Below the pieces are notes generated by a model. That model ran no database searches. It had not been told where the DNA came from and worked only from the letters and a program-made list of their open reading frames with translations. Positions 47,083-56,382 of a stretch of DNA of 64,000 nucleotides are shown here, piece after piece; within the stretch, counting starts at the first letter, position 1; the number at the start of each line of letters is the position of its first letter. The stretch covers positions 124,001-188,000 of the forward strand of contig CAIMPI010000016.1 in NCBI GenBank assembly GCA_903843305.1. Reading direction: 5' to 3'. The DNA comes from an uncultured Chlorobiaceae bacterium (lineage in GTDB: Bacteria > Bacteroidota > Chlorobiia > Chlorobiales > Chlorobiaceae). The translations under genes and the position numbers were made by a program.

Positions 47083-48504
47083 TTATCGAAACAGGTCAAG
47101 ATCATTGGCCATCAGGCACATAATCGCTTCGCGTGACTCTACAATGCGCTCAACCAGATCAGGACGGCAGAGCAGCCTGAACTTTTTGGTATAGCGCTCA
47201 AACGCGAGAATAAAGTCTGACTGAAAGACCGACTCATTAAGATCATCAAACCGGACATACTCTGAAGTACACTGCATGGCGTAGTGGATGTGCTCCGAGC
47301 GTGTCGGGTAAACCCGAAGCTCTTTCAGGTCGGCGTAATCGAAAATATCCTTCTTTGATGGCGGATCAATCAGTACCTCATGGCCATGTAGCCCGAGATG
47401 GTAGCGCTTGTTGAGAAAATCGCAGATCTCCAGCTCCATCGCGCGGCGCATACTGTTGTCGCTGTTATAGACAAACCACCGTTCATCCTCTTTTGCTGAA
47501 TCGTTCAGATAGGGCTGCACGGTTATTGCTCTTTTGTAAACTCGTCGCATGAGGATGTCATCAAGCAGTGCAGAGATCGGATGATCCTTCTCCGGCAGCA
47601 GTTGCTTCAGTTCATGCAGCACCCGGTCATCGGCATTGCCATAAAAAAGATCACGCAAGGCCGCCGATGAGAGCATCCCTTCACTGGCAATATCCTGCAA
47701 CAGCCTGCGGAGCATGGCCGAGAGCGCACGGCTGGTATGGTGCCAGTAGACATTGCGCATCATCATGTACTTCGCAAACATCAGGCTCTCAAGCGGCGCA
47801 ATGCCCTTTTCAGTGATGGCGAACCGCTCGCGCTGGGGGTCGGGCACAAACGACTCAATCAGCCGCTCAATATCAATGCTTCCATACGGAATATTGCAGT
47901 GGTGCGCGTCACGCATGAGATAGTCCATCTTGTCAGGGTCGAGCGTGCCGCTGATCAGTTTGCTGAAGCGTGTTTTGCCCACAATCAGCTCAATAACTGA
48001 TTCTGGCGATACCTTCCACTCATCATGCAGAATTTCAGCAATCGTCGGAACTCCGGGATGTTGCTCATAGATAAAGTACTTGCAAAGCTCCTCATGATGC
48101 GAGAAAACCGGTTCGTTGCCGAACTGCGGAATTTGCTCCTCAATGATGTGGGCATGGGGAAAGTGGCCAATATCATGCAAGAGCGAAGCCGACAGCAGCA
48201 CCCGGCAATTGTGGTCATCAAACCGGAACTGCTCATCCTGAAGGCTCTGAGCCAGAGGGCTGGTCAACATGCGCTGCAAGATCAGCTTCATCAGATGATA
48301 GACCCCGATAGAGTGCTCAAATCGCGTATGTGTTGCTCCAGGGTACACCTGCTGCGAGAACGAGAGCTGCCGAATCCCCTTGAGACGAAGAAACGAAGGG
48401 TGCGACAGAATTTTTTTCAGGGGTCCGCTCAGCGGGATGTGCCCCCAGATCGGAATACGAATAAATCCGCCGTCAGATTGAAAAAGCAGGTGTTCGGCTA
48501 TCAT
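47083..48504 (-). CDS. HD-domain phosphohydrolase (dGTPase/SAMHD-like)
   Basis: 473 residues. The HD motif is LLHDIGHFPHAHIIEE with an upstream HTRFEHSIGVYHL histidine, and a later GTLDPDKMDYLMRDAHH supplies the last metal ligand, the pattern of SAMHD1-like and dNTPase enzymes. The substrate is unknown: dNTPs or another nucleotide. It is the host gene from which a ~112-bp fragment has been duplicated to 56140, beyond the defence island. An operator-like palindrome lies upstream. Confidence 0.88.
   Translation of the reverse strand: MIAEHLLFQSDGGFIRIPIWGHIPLSGPLKKILSHPSFLRLKGIRQLSFSQQVYPGATHTRFEHSIGVYHLMKLILQRMLTSPLAQSLQDEQFRFDDHNCRVLLSASLLHDIGHFPHAHIIEEQIPQFGNEPVFSHHEELCKYFIYEQHPGVPTIAEILHDEWKVSPESVIELIVGKTRFSKLISGTLDPDKMDYLMRDAHHCNIPYGSIDIERLIESFVPDPQRERFAITEKGIAPLESLMFAKYMMMRNVYWHHTSRALSAMLRRLLQDIASEGMLSSAALRDLFYGNADDRVLHELKQLLPEKDHPISALLDDILMRRVYKRAITVQPYLNDSAKEDERWFVYNSDNSMRRAMELEICDFLNKRYHLGLHGHEVLIDPPSKKDIFDYADLKELRVYPTRSEHIHYAMQCTSEYVRFDDLNESVFQSDFILAFERYTKKFRLLCRPDLVERIVESREAIMCLMANDLDLFR
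48053..48164. repeat. Direct-repeat copy A (inside the HD gene)
   Basis: 112 bp of the HD gene, covering HFPHAHIIEEQIPQFGNEPV and on to EQHPG. Repeated in the same orientation at 56140-56251 with about seven mismatches. The two copies bracket the Avs-like and restriction-modification genes. Confidence 0.9.
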
Positions 48505-48803
48505 GGGGTCACTGCGGGTTAGAATGCTTTTGTATCAAAAGATATGCAAAAAATGGTAGTAGGTAAATTGTTTCTGAATAAGGTGAAGCCATCAATTAAT
48601 CCACCTAAGTGTGCGGTTATAGTGTGATATAGTGCACTATTTATAGTGATCATTAATATAGTTTTTTATCAAAAAGGTATTTAATTTACTTGCATTAGAT
48701 TTTTTGTAGAGCTATAAAAAGCAATACAATAAATTATAGCAATTTATTAAACAGAAATCAATGCAAATTTCTCTTATCATTCTTGCTTATTATATTATTC
48801 TAT
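48505..48803. other. 299-bp AT-rich gap between the defence island and the HD gene
   Basis: No ORF with support. Holds the palindromic element at 48618-48648 and the presumed HD promoter. The base composition is visibly more AT-rich than the core genes. Confidence 0.5.
48618..48648. promoter_or_regulatory. Operator-like cluster: perfect palindrome plus TATAGTG repeats
   Basis: TATAGTG occurs three times (48618, 48628, 48642) and the central copy is part of a perfect 12-bp palindrome ATAGTGCACTAT (48629-48640). It lies upstream of the HD gene and downstream of the Avs-like ORFs. A dimeric repressor site is the simplest reading. Confidence 0.45.
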
Positions 48804-50849
48804 TTAATTTTCAATTTGAAGTGTAAGTTCTCTCGTATTACCGACACGATTCTCAAATAACAAATCCCACGTGTCCATGCACTGACTCAGTAACTGCTGA
48901 TCGTCCTGACTTTGAGCTTGCTCGTAGAGCCGAAGCAGAAGCGGCGGTATCATTTTAGCATCAGCGGCAATTCCTTGAGATATATTCCGAGACATATCAC
49001 TTAGAGAACCAGAAAAAACAGCACATATTGAAAACAACAGTTCTGAATACGGTATCAATGCACCTGAATATTCTTTGAGAGCATGAAGAAATGGAGACGG
49101 ATCACTTTGAAATGCTTTTGATCGGATATACTTGCTAATAAAATCATGTGCATTGGGAATAGAAAATATTTTTTTATCGTAAAAAGCAGAATTTATTTTT
49201 CGCACTATGTCCATATCTTCCTCTTCGAAAAAATACGAAAGCAATTCCTGACAATTATCTGAATATTTACTTTCTAAAAGAAATTGTGCAGCTATTTCAG
49301 CAACTCCTCTCCGCTGAAAAACAGATCCTTTACAGCAACGTCTCATCTCATTCTCGAAGAATCCATAAAATAGCCAGCGAGCTGTTGCTTCTTGGGAACC
49401 CCGCATAGACACGTCATCCAAAGAAGAATTAACCATACGAACAATAAGAGAAGAAAGCCTATCACTATAGAGTTCCACTAGTTCATTATATAAGTAAACC
49501 GCCCTCTGTACAGCAGCAATCCTGATATCATCTTCACAAGCTTTAACAAACCAATCGACAGCCAACGTCTCATTGGAATGAGCTGTTGCCAAGCAAATTT
49601 CAATTACAGAAATTCGAACTGCTGGATGACGATCTACAAGGAGTAACTCTATTGTATCATGGAACAACCTAATGTAAGCTTCGTTTTTCCATATAAGAGA
49701 GGCAATGGTACGAGCAGCAACACCTCTAACACAGTTAAGCGAATTAGATTCAAGTGTATACACAGACGCCTCTTCACTTGTCTTATCACATTGAATATTA
49801 AGTTTCTGAGGCTCTGGATCAGAATGATTTACTGCATAGTCTTTCAACTTTTCAATAATCTCATTGGAATAAGGGACTCCCGGTCTTTTCTGAATTAACC
49901 AGCATAGGGAACATGCAAATTCACGATCATTTGAGGAGTGAAACTTATCGACAACAGCAAAAACGGTGTCATCGCTGGCCATTTTCCATATCTGATTATC
50001 TTCAGCAGGCACTTCTTTTGGAATACTGTTTTCGCTTATAGATCTGAAAATAGCAATCAAATATGGTACTGGTGTATTTTCAGAAAAACGCAATGCCAAA
50101 CGACCAAAACGCTCAGGGAAACGATTTGCCATCCAGCCTAAATCCATAGAAAATGTGTAAATCGATGATTCTCCTTTTTCTTTAAAGGCATGTCGCCAAT
50201 CATTACCTTTGCTATAGATTTTCTCATTACTGACTATTCGTAACCAAGAGTTTTCACTTAATCGTACTTTTGCATTTGAAGGAATGGGAGATTTCACCCA
50301 ACCTGTGTAGCTATGGCTTCCGCGAAAAGACCATTCAGGAATATTTTCAAATTTCCGGTTAAGCACTTGAATCAAATCATTTGCTCGAATGCTTCTTTTT
50401 TTTTCGTCAAGAGCAGGTAATAAAAAGTACTGAGCCTTTCCCCAAAAAGGATAAAACAAACCAGTTCGCCATTCTTTTAATGTTTTTGTAGCGAATTGCT
50501 TTTCAAGCGGTTCATGGTAATGAATTATAAAATATTCAAGTTGATTAAATACCGATTTAGTGCAATAGGGTGATTGTTTTTTTACCAACCTCACAGCAGA
50601 GGCCCAGGGCTCTTCATTATTTAGCCCTAATGTTAGTCTGGAATCTTTTTCGATAAGCCATAACAATGCCTGATCAGCATGTTCAAAATGAATAGATGCG
50701 TAAAGTTCACAAACAATGATATCAAAGAACAACAGAGAACTATTTTTCCAGGTATTTATCCATAGAATCACCTCTTCATTATTGTCGTTTACAAGTATTT
50801 TTCCTGAATCAATAACAGCGGATAAAACCCCTCGAAAAAATCCTTCCAT
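48804..50849 (-). CDS. C-terminal part of an Avs-like STAND protein (helical repeats)
   Basis: 681 residues, largely alpha-helical with HEAT/TPR-like repeats (RHPAVRISVIEICLATAHSN is clearest). No enzyme motif is seen. It ends CMDTWDLLFENRVGNTRELT, which looks like the C-terminus of long STAND NTPases. Its start overlaps the upstream 874-residue ORF by 41 bp in the next frame, and the two products join smoothly if one T is removed from a TTTTTT run near 50842. I read it as the second half of one ~1550-residue protein. A true second gene, translationally coupled, is the alternative. Confidence 0.75.
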   Translation of the reverse strand: MEGFFRGVLSAVIDSGKILVNDNNEEVILWINTWKNSSLLFFDIIVCELYASIHFEHADQALLWLIEKDSRLTLGLNNEEPWASAVRLVKKQSPYCTKSVFNQLEYFIIHYHEPLEKQFATKTLKEWRTGLFYPFWGKAQYFLLPALDEKKRSIRANDLIQVLNRKFENIPEWSFRGSHSYTGWVKSPIPSNAKVRLSENSWLRIVSNEKIYSKGNDWRHAFKEKGESSIYTFSMDLGWMANRFPERFGRLALRFSENTPVPYLIAIFRSISENSIPKEVPAEDNQIWKMASDDTVFAVVDKFHSSNDREFACSLCWLIQKRPGVPYSNEIIEKLKDYAVNHSDPEPQKLNIQCDKTSEEASVYTLESNSLNCVRGVAARTIASLIWKNEAYIRLFHDTIELLLVDRHPAVRISVIEICLATAHSNETLAVDWFVKACEDDIRIAAVQRAVYLYNELVELYSDRLSSLIVRMVNSSLDDVSMRGSQEATARWLFYGFFENEMRRCCKGSVFQRRGVAEIAAQFLLESKYSDNCQELLSYFFEEEDMDIVRKINSAFYDKKIFSIPNAHDFISKYIRSKAFQSDPSPFLHALKEYSGALIPYSELLFSICAVFSGSLSDMSRNISQGIAADAKMIPPLLLRLYEQAQSQDDQQLLSQCMDTWDLLFENRVGNTRELTLQIEN

Positions 50850-53433
50850 CTTTATTTACAAAGAAATCCTCAATAAGCCAATCATCAGTCTTATGATCAC
50901 CAGTAAACAATCTTTCTATGTGAGGAACAAAGTATTGCCATGTCTTTTCGGGGTGTTTAGCGGCAAAACTCAAAAATTGCTTTAACTCGTTATCATACCA
51001 ATGAATAATATTTTTGTTGAATTTCAGGGTACTATCTCCAGAAAAAATATCTTCAGGCAATAAGTTAGAAAGAATTGCATCGGCGATCTCAAAAAATCTC
51101 ACAGGATATTTTTCTGCTAATTTTCCCCAATCTATATATTCGTTATAAATACCTTTACTGGCAAGTTTAAGCCTTAGCTCAAACATTTTTGCAGAATCAT
51201 CTTGTATCGACCAGCATAAACAGTGAAGAATATCAAAATCATCAATAAGAGCACTTTCGAGGTATGGATCAATTGATAATGCTACTTCGTCTTGCATTTT
51301 ATCAGAAACAGATCGAAGAAGCAGCAATGCCTTTTCTCTGAAATAATCATCCCCCTTATCAAGCCAGTGATTGATATGCCCATCATCAATCAGCCACTGA
51401 AGATGTTTAACCCTGCCGAACAAAACGGTCTCAAGAACATGCTCCCTCCATTCACTATGATTCAGTAACTCTATCAAATACGATTTAAAAGATTCAGTAG
51501 CAGTTTCAATACCGGAGAGTACCGCAAGAGTAAGATGCTTCAAGTGGAACCTGACATCTGGTGATTCCAAGATCTCCTTTATGGCTTTCAAAAAATATTT
51601 TGGGGATTCATCACTGAGAAATGTGAGTATCAAGCGTAGCTGCTCTCGCCTGAATAATGTCTGTTTCGCCTTACTTCCCAGCCAGGAAAGAACCGTACCA
51701 CGCTCTTTGTAAATCTCTTCAATGAGTTTTTGTGCAATACGGTAATCCATATAACTCTGGTGACAGAAACTGATATGACTTTCGGTGATATGCACAACGC
51801 CAAGTGATTGAATGGCATCAAGCACCTTTGAACGATTCGGAAGAAGTGACTTTGGCGCACTATTGAAGCCGTTACGCTCCATATAACATGTCAGCGTATC
51901 GATCACTGAATCAGTCTCTTGCTCAGACAGACCTAATCTATTGATTTCTCTATACCGATCACCCCAAAAACTCCGAATAAGGCCAGTAATAGATTGGAAA
52001 ATTGGGACCCTGTCATTTTTTGCAATCTCAACCCACATGCCAAGCATCAAGGGTGAACCAAGAGTCTCCATCTGTTTTTCAGTGAGAGCATTACAATCAT
52101 GCTGAATCTTGGTAATAACATTTTTGATAGAATCATCAGAAAGTTTCCCAACCTCAATCTTTTGGGTGTTGTGATCTACTAACGAAAGCAGGTTTTTGAT
52201 ATCGGGGTCGTGATCCAAATCGAAAGTACGGGAAACAAGAACCACATGAATCGGATGCAGACGTTCTCGAGACAATTCTTTTGCCTCTCTGAGAAGCTCC
52301 TTACAAACGTCAAGAGAGTTAGCTGAATGGAGACTTGTCCATCGCAACGCATCAAGTTGATCAAGAATAATCACTGAACAATTATCACCTGCAATTGCAT
52401 CCAGACAGTAAACCGGAGATTCTGGCAGACCAAGAGCTTTGCCAAACAGTTTTGGATTATTTTTAGGTCTGTTTCTATCCAATCTAATCGGTAGATACGC
52501 GACTCTGGCAGCTAAAAGAAGGCGTGTCAGCTCATAAACAACCCCACTTTTTCCTTGCCCGGCTTTTCCATGAAGCACAAGAAATCTTGACTTATCCGCT
52601 TGTAGTGCGCTATAGAGTTCTTGAGTCTCTGACCGCTCAATCAACTCTCCAGCAATGAGAAATGGCTTGATCGACTCTTCAAATTTGGTTTGAAGCTTTT
52701 CGATTGCAGGAAAAATTCTGTTATCATTGGATAAACGTCTGAAAGACAATTCATGCTTTGCAAGGTACTGGCGAACAGCTTCCAACGTGATTGTCTCTCG
52801 AAGATTATCTTTCGCAAATTGAACAAGCAGTGAAACCGTGGTTTCAGAGTCCCCTGAAACGTATACAGCAGTTCGTTCCAATAATTTATCTTTTGCATTG
52901 GAATCAAAGGGTTCAAGTATAATCTTAATCCGTTTGAGATAATCATAAGCCTTGGCTCGATCTTTTTTAATTGCATAATCAAGTTGCAGCTTTTTACAAA
53001 ACTGTTGGAATATTGAAAGACGCTCCAGTCCTATCTCTTTAATTTGAGACTCATAGAAATTTTCAGGATTTCCGTTTGACTTTCTTGCACTTTCGCAAAT
53101 ATCTCCTAACACAGTGAAAGGCACTCCTGATACGAATGAAAAATGATGATCAAAATCTCTATCTAATTGATCACGCATGTGTTCAAGAACGCCGCTTAAA
53201 TCTGAAACGCTCCATTTTTCTTTGCTGGCGTTTCGTGCTTTGCATTGTTGCGCTTCTTTTTTCCCATTCTTGTGGGTGAGCCAGAGGTCAACACCTCGCT
53301 CATCGTCACCAGTCGCCTCGTAGGAAACTGAGCGCACTCTTTCCGCTATAAGATCAACGAGCTTTTGCGCCACCCATAACTCTTCATATTGATTGCCAAG
53401 TTTATCAGAATATCCACCAGGTTCGAAAGCCAT
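50809..53433 (-). CDS. N-terminal part of an Avs-like STAND NTPase with nuclease domain
   Basis: 874 residues. Residues 1 to about 160 are a restriction-endonuclease-like domain (GDDERGVDLWLTHK with D49, QQCKAR with K65), as in Mrr/Cap4-type effectors. A STAND/AAA-like NTPase follows (Walker A VLHGKAGQGKSG near 288, Walker B SVIILDQLDAL near 350). From about 560 it is helical repeats. The layout matches antiviral STAND (Avs) proteins, which sense a phage protein and then cut DNA. The ORF ends abruptly after FFVNKDGRIFSRGFIRCY, in the overlap with the next ORF, which suggests a frameshift. It is downstream of the restriction-modification pair on the same strand. Confidence 0.85.
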   Translation of the reverse strand: MAFEPGGYSDKLGNQYEELWVAQKLVDLIAERVRSVSYEATGDDERGVDLWLTHKNGKKEAQQCKARNASKEKWSVSDLSGVLEHMRDQLDRDFDHHFSFVSGVPFTVLGDICESARKSNGNPENFYESQIKEIGLERLSIFQQFCKKLQLDYAIKKDRAKAYDYLKRIKIILEPFDSNAKDKLLERTAVYVSGDSETTVSLLVQFAKDNLRETITLEAVRQYLAKHELSFRRLSNDNRIFPAIEKLQTKFEESIKPFLIAGELIERSETQELYSALQADKSRFLVLHGKAGQGKSGVVYELTRLLLAARVAYLPIRLDRNRPKNNPKLFGKALGLPESPVYCLDAIAGDNCSVIILDQLDALRWTSLHSANSLDVCKELLREAKELSRERLHPIHVVLVSRTFDLDHDPDIKNLLSLVDHNTQKIEVGKLSDDSIKNVITKIQHDCNALTEKQMETLGSPLMLGMWVEIAKNDRVPIFQSITGLIRSFWGDRYREINRLGLSEQETDSVIDTLTCYMERNGFNSAPKSLLPNRSKVLDAIQSLGVVHITESHISFCHQSYMDYRIAQKLIEEIYKERGTVLSWLGSKAKQTLFRREQLRLILTFLSDESPKYFLKAIKEILESPDVRFHLKHLTLAVLSGIETATESFKSYLIELLNHSEWREHVLETVLFGRVKHLQWLIDDGHINHWLDKGDDYFREKALLLLRSVSDKMQDEVALSIDPYLESALIDDFDILHCLCWSIQDDSAKMFELRLKLASKGIYNEYIDWGKLAEKYPVRFFEIADAILSNLLPEDIFSGDSTLKFNKNIIHWYDNELKQFLSFAAKHPEKTWQYFVPHIERLFTGDHKTDDWLIEDFFVNKDGRIFSRGFIRCY

Positions 53434-53537
53434 CAGAAATGATTAATTTTTTACTGAAAGTCGGTAAAGCAGTATAAGGATAAGAAGGGAGTTATGGAGT
53501 GCGAATTGCTTCATCAAATAGGCTCTCTACAAGCTCC

Positions 53538-55115
53538 TCATCCCCCAAACAAAGCCAACTGCTGCCCTGACAATATCGGCTGAAAGTCTGGTATCAAGTC
53601 GGCGATCTCCGAAGCATCAACATTAGCAAGTTCACCGGGTTCAAGCTTGTGAAGCCCTCCTCCATAAACCCGACCTTCACCCATAAGCTGCTCGGGAGTA
53701 ATCCGGTTGAGCATTTCCCAAGCATGACGCAGTATTGTTGCATCCTGTTCTATAGCCTTCGCCAATTGCGGTTTAGGGTACATGGCAAGGTAGACATTAG
53801 CTACCGTTGCAGAGGAATTGTTCAGGATAAAGCGAAACGGACGCCCACTCTTTGTGTTGCTCCGCCCGAGATAGGTGCAGACAATCGGAGCGGGTGGACG
53901 GTTTTCTTGAGCATACCACGGTGAACGGTGGCAGCTAAGATAACGCTCATGGACTTTTCGTTGCTTGCCCTCTTGCAGATAAGCAAAAAGAGCAGGATAG
54001 CTTTCCCTGATTCTCTCTTCAGGAAGCTTCGTATCGAGAAGGTAAAGCTGTCGGTCAAGAAGTGGCAGGCCATTTGTGTCGGCGCTCACTTCGCAATCAG
54101 TCAAATATCGTGGACTTGGAAGTATAGGCCGGAATGCCACCAGCGGAAGATTTCTTGCAATGATCTCTTTCAGATTGAGGATAAAAAAATCATTATCTCC
54201 GGTGGCAATACCTCGTCGGATGTCAAAAAAGTCGGATATGAGAGCGTTTGATCTCTTTGGTCGAATCTCGGATTGGGGAAATCGGCTCCATTTTCCTTCA
54301 TCAGCAAGAACGTCTGTCGAAACTTCGCGAATTTTCTGAGGGTCAAGCAGTGTGCCACCAAACGAAAATATAACGTTATGATGTACCGGAGGTATCTCTT
54401 TTTTAAACAAGACTATGGCGGAAGAGACAAGAGCATCAGCAAACTGAACATCATCAGGGTCGAAACGATGAATTTTCAGCAGTGTCACTTTTTCAAGCAG
54501 GTAGCGCTTGACAGCTTTACCATAATTAACGTCCATGAATTCGCTCGGTATGAGCCAACCCGCAATTCCCCCATCCGCCATCCATGCGTGTGACAATCCA
54601 AGAAAGTAGCAATAGAGTCCAGCAAGGCCACTGATGTTCATGCCGCTTGCATGAGATGTATAATTCTGGAGGCGTGACTTATCATTATTATTGAGATGAT
54701 GATGCCGCACATAGGGGGGATTGCAGATAATCAGATTAAAATGCCTTTCAGGTTTTTCAGTGGTAAAATCTGAAAGTTTAATCGTAAAATCCGAATTTCT
54801 CCAGAGATGCGATGCTGGTTCTCCGTAATGGGGGTCAATTTCAAAACCATGCGCTTCGGTAATCTGTTCTTCAGGAAACACTTGCCGTAATGCCGAAAAA
54901 AACGATCCCGTGCCAACAGCAGGGTCGAGAAAACGAATATTCTCTCCTTCAGGTATCAGGGTGGCTGCATAAGTCAGGATATCAAGGGCAAGTGCTGTTG
55001 GCGTTGCAAATTGACCAAGTCGGTTTCTTTCTGCTTGAGTTTTTTTTGCATCAAGTTCGGTCTGAAGCTTAATGCGTCCTTGTTCGAATCCATTAACTAT
55101 TCTGATCATTGTCAT
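53538..55115 (-). CDS. Type II DNA N6-adenine methyltransferase (Eco57I-like)
   Basis: 525 residues. LGQFATPTALALDILTYAA and FLDPAVGTGSFFSAL (SAM-binding motif I) precede the catalytic NPPYVRHHHLNN (motif IV, adenine-N6). The C-terminal half is a target-recognition region. The restriction endonuclease gene overlaps its start by 4 bp. It should protect the host from the XamI-like nuclease. Confidence 0.9.
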   Translation of the reverse strand: MTMIRIVNGFEQGRIKLQTELDAKKTQAERNRLGQFATPTALALDILTYAATLIPEGENIRFLDPAVGTGSFFSALRQVFPEEQITEAHGFEIDPHYGEPASHLWRNSDFTIKLSDFTTEKPERHFNLIICNPPYVRHHHLNNNDKSRLQNYTSHASGMNISGLAGLYCYFLGLSHAWMADGGIAGWLIPSEFMDVNYGKAVKRYLLEKVTLLKIHRFDPDDVQFADALVSSAIVLFKKEIPPVHHNVIFSFGGTLLDPQKIREVSTDVLADEGKWSRFPQSEIRPKRSNALISDFFDIRRGIATGDNDFFILNLKEIIARNLPLVAFRPILPSPRYLTDCEVSADTNGLPLLDRQLYLLDTKLPEERIRESYPALFAYLQEGKQRKVHERYLSCHRSPWYAQENRPPAPIVCTYLGRSNTKSGRPFRFILNNSSATVANVYLAMYPKPQLAKAIEQDATILRHAWEMLNRITPEQLMGEGRVYGGGLHKLEPGELANVDASEIADLIPDFQPILSGQQLALFGG

Positions 55116-56089
55116 ATCCCGAAAAGTGCCAAGTCGTCAATGCGATGTTCCCAAACCCAGTCGAGTCCTTCGGCGGCCTCATAGCCGAGATAGCCAGTAT
55201 CGAAATAACCACAGAGAAAAAGGTTGAATTGTACCTTTTTTCCATAGGTGTTTCGGAGCTGGCTCATCTTGACCGCTTCTTCCTTTCGACGTTTGTTCGT
55301 GTTCGTAAAGTCACCTGCTGATTTTGCCTCAAAGAAAATTGGTAGTGAGTGCTTTTTCGCTTTTTTTGGCATGATAATAGCGTCAACAGGAATATTAACA
55401 TTTTTCAGGCCGCTGTCAAGTTTGACAGGAACATTCATGCGGAAAGAAAATGTTCCATTTGGCATTGTATCAAAATGGAGGTTTTCACCACTTTGTATCT
55501 GCTTGTAGCCACGAGCTTCCAGCCAGGATTTTATCGTGGCAAGCTGACGTTTTTCTTGAGCATTGCGAATAATCGGATTTGCAACAGCACCACAGAGGCG
55601 ATCTGCCACGATAGTTGCTGCTCTATGTATTTCGGCATCCTTTACTGGTTCATGACGTCCTAACCAGATAAATATGTCAGGGTCCGCCATTTTTTCAAGA
55701 ATGGAGGTTATTTTTCCGAGTTCCAGATCCAGCACTTCTGAACTCATTCGGGAGGGTAGTCGTTTTTTCAGTTCCAGACTTTTAACGAGATTTGCAGGAA
55801 CGCCGGAAAGTCCAATGAGACGATCCGCCGCAAGAGGAGGACAAGCGGACATGCGAAGTGTTGGCAGAATATCAGGATGCTCACGAATTATCGACGGATC
55901 TATTCTTGTCATGTTAACAGTTGAGTGCAGAGCTGTTTCTACATCTTTCGTTGTCTGCATTCGTGTTGAACGAAAAGCATCAGGAGCGAATTTCATGAAC
56001 CAGTCATTATACATATCGACTGATTGTGCAATATCGGTTTTCCACCGCGTTGGTTTATCAAGGTTTACGGCCATGCTTTTATTCCTCAA
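55112..56089 (-). CDS. XamI-like type II restriction endonuclease
   Basis: 325 residues. The N-terminal half (WKTDIAQSVDMYNDWFMKFAPDAFRS) and the late PVDAIIMPKKAKKHSLPIFFEAKSAGDFTNT, a PD-(D/E)xK catalytic pattern (D, then E-A-K), match my memory of the XamI family, whose known member cuts GTCGAC. Specificity here is not shown. It is first in the unit, its stop overlapping the methyltransferase start by 4 bp. The true start may be the second methionine (MAVNLDKP). Confidence 0.82.
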   Translation of the reverse strand: MRNKSMAVNLDKPTRWKTDIAQSVDMYNDWFMKFAPDAFRSTRMQTTKDVETALHSTVNMTRIDPSIIREHPDILPTLRMSACPPLAADRLIGLSGVPANLVKSLELKKRLPSRMSSEVLDLELGKITSILEKMADPDIFIWLGRHEPVKDAEIHRAATIVADRLCGAVANPIIRNAQEKRQLATIKSWLEARGYKQIQSGENLHFDTMPNGTFSFRMNVPVKLDSGLKNVNIPVDAIIMPKKAKKHSLPIFFEAKSAGDFTNTNKRRKEEAVKMSQLRNTYGKKVQFNLFLCGYFDTGYLGYEAAEGLDWVWEHRIDDLALFGI

Positions 56090-56139
56090 TGGGGAAAAAG
56101 AATTACCAAGAATTTAGTTAAAAAAACAGTAGTAGACGA

Positions 56140-56251
56140 CCGGGATGTTGCTCATAGATAAAGTACTTGCAAAGCTCCTCATGATGCGAGAAAACCGGCT
56201 CGTTGCCGCATTGCGGAATCTGCTCCTCAATGATGTGGGCATGGGGCCAGT
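56140..56251 (-). pseudogene. Fragment of the HD phosphohydrolase gene (direct-repeat copy B)
   Basis: Reads on the minus strand HWPHAHIIEEQIPQCGNEPV and on to EQHPG, clearly the HD gene (copy A at 48053-48164), with about seven base differences and no coding context. It lies just beyond the restriction gene start and marks the far edge of the island. The surrounding 56090-56382 holds nothing else I can support. Confidence 0.9.
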
Positions 56252-56382
56252 GCGGGTTTAGATGGTTGCTTTGGCAAGATACGCAAGAAAGTGGGGGGTG
56301 GCAAATTGTGGCGGGGGAGTGTTCGGGATGTTCTCGGCAGTACTTTTTTGCAAAGTTGCTTTAATCCCCTTAAACGCAAAAC

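Noticed and set aside
50809-50849. Programmed -1 frameshift at the Avs overlap
   Set aside because: The change of frame needed is +1, and the T run does not sit as an X-XXY-YYZ site in the upstream frame.
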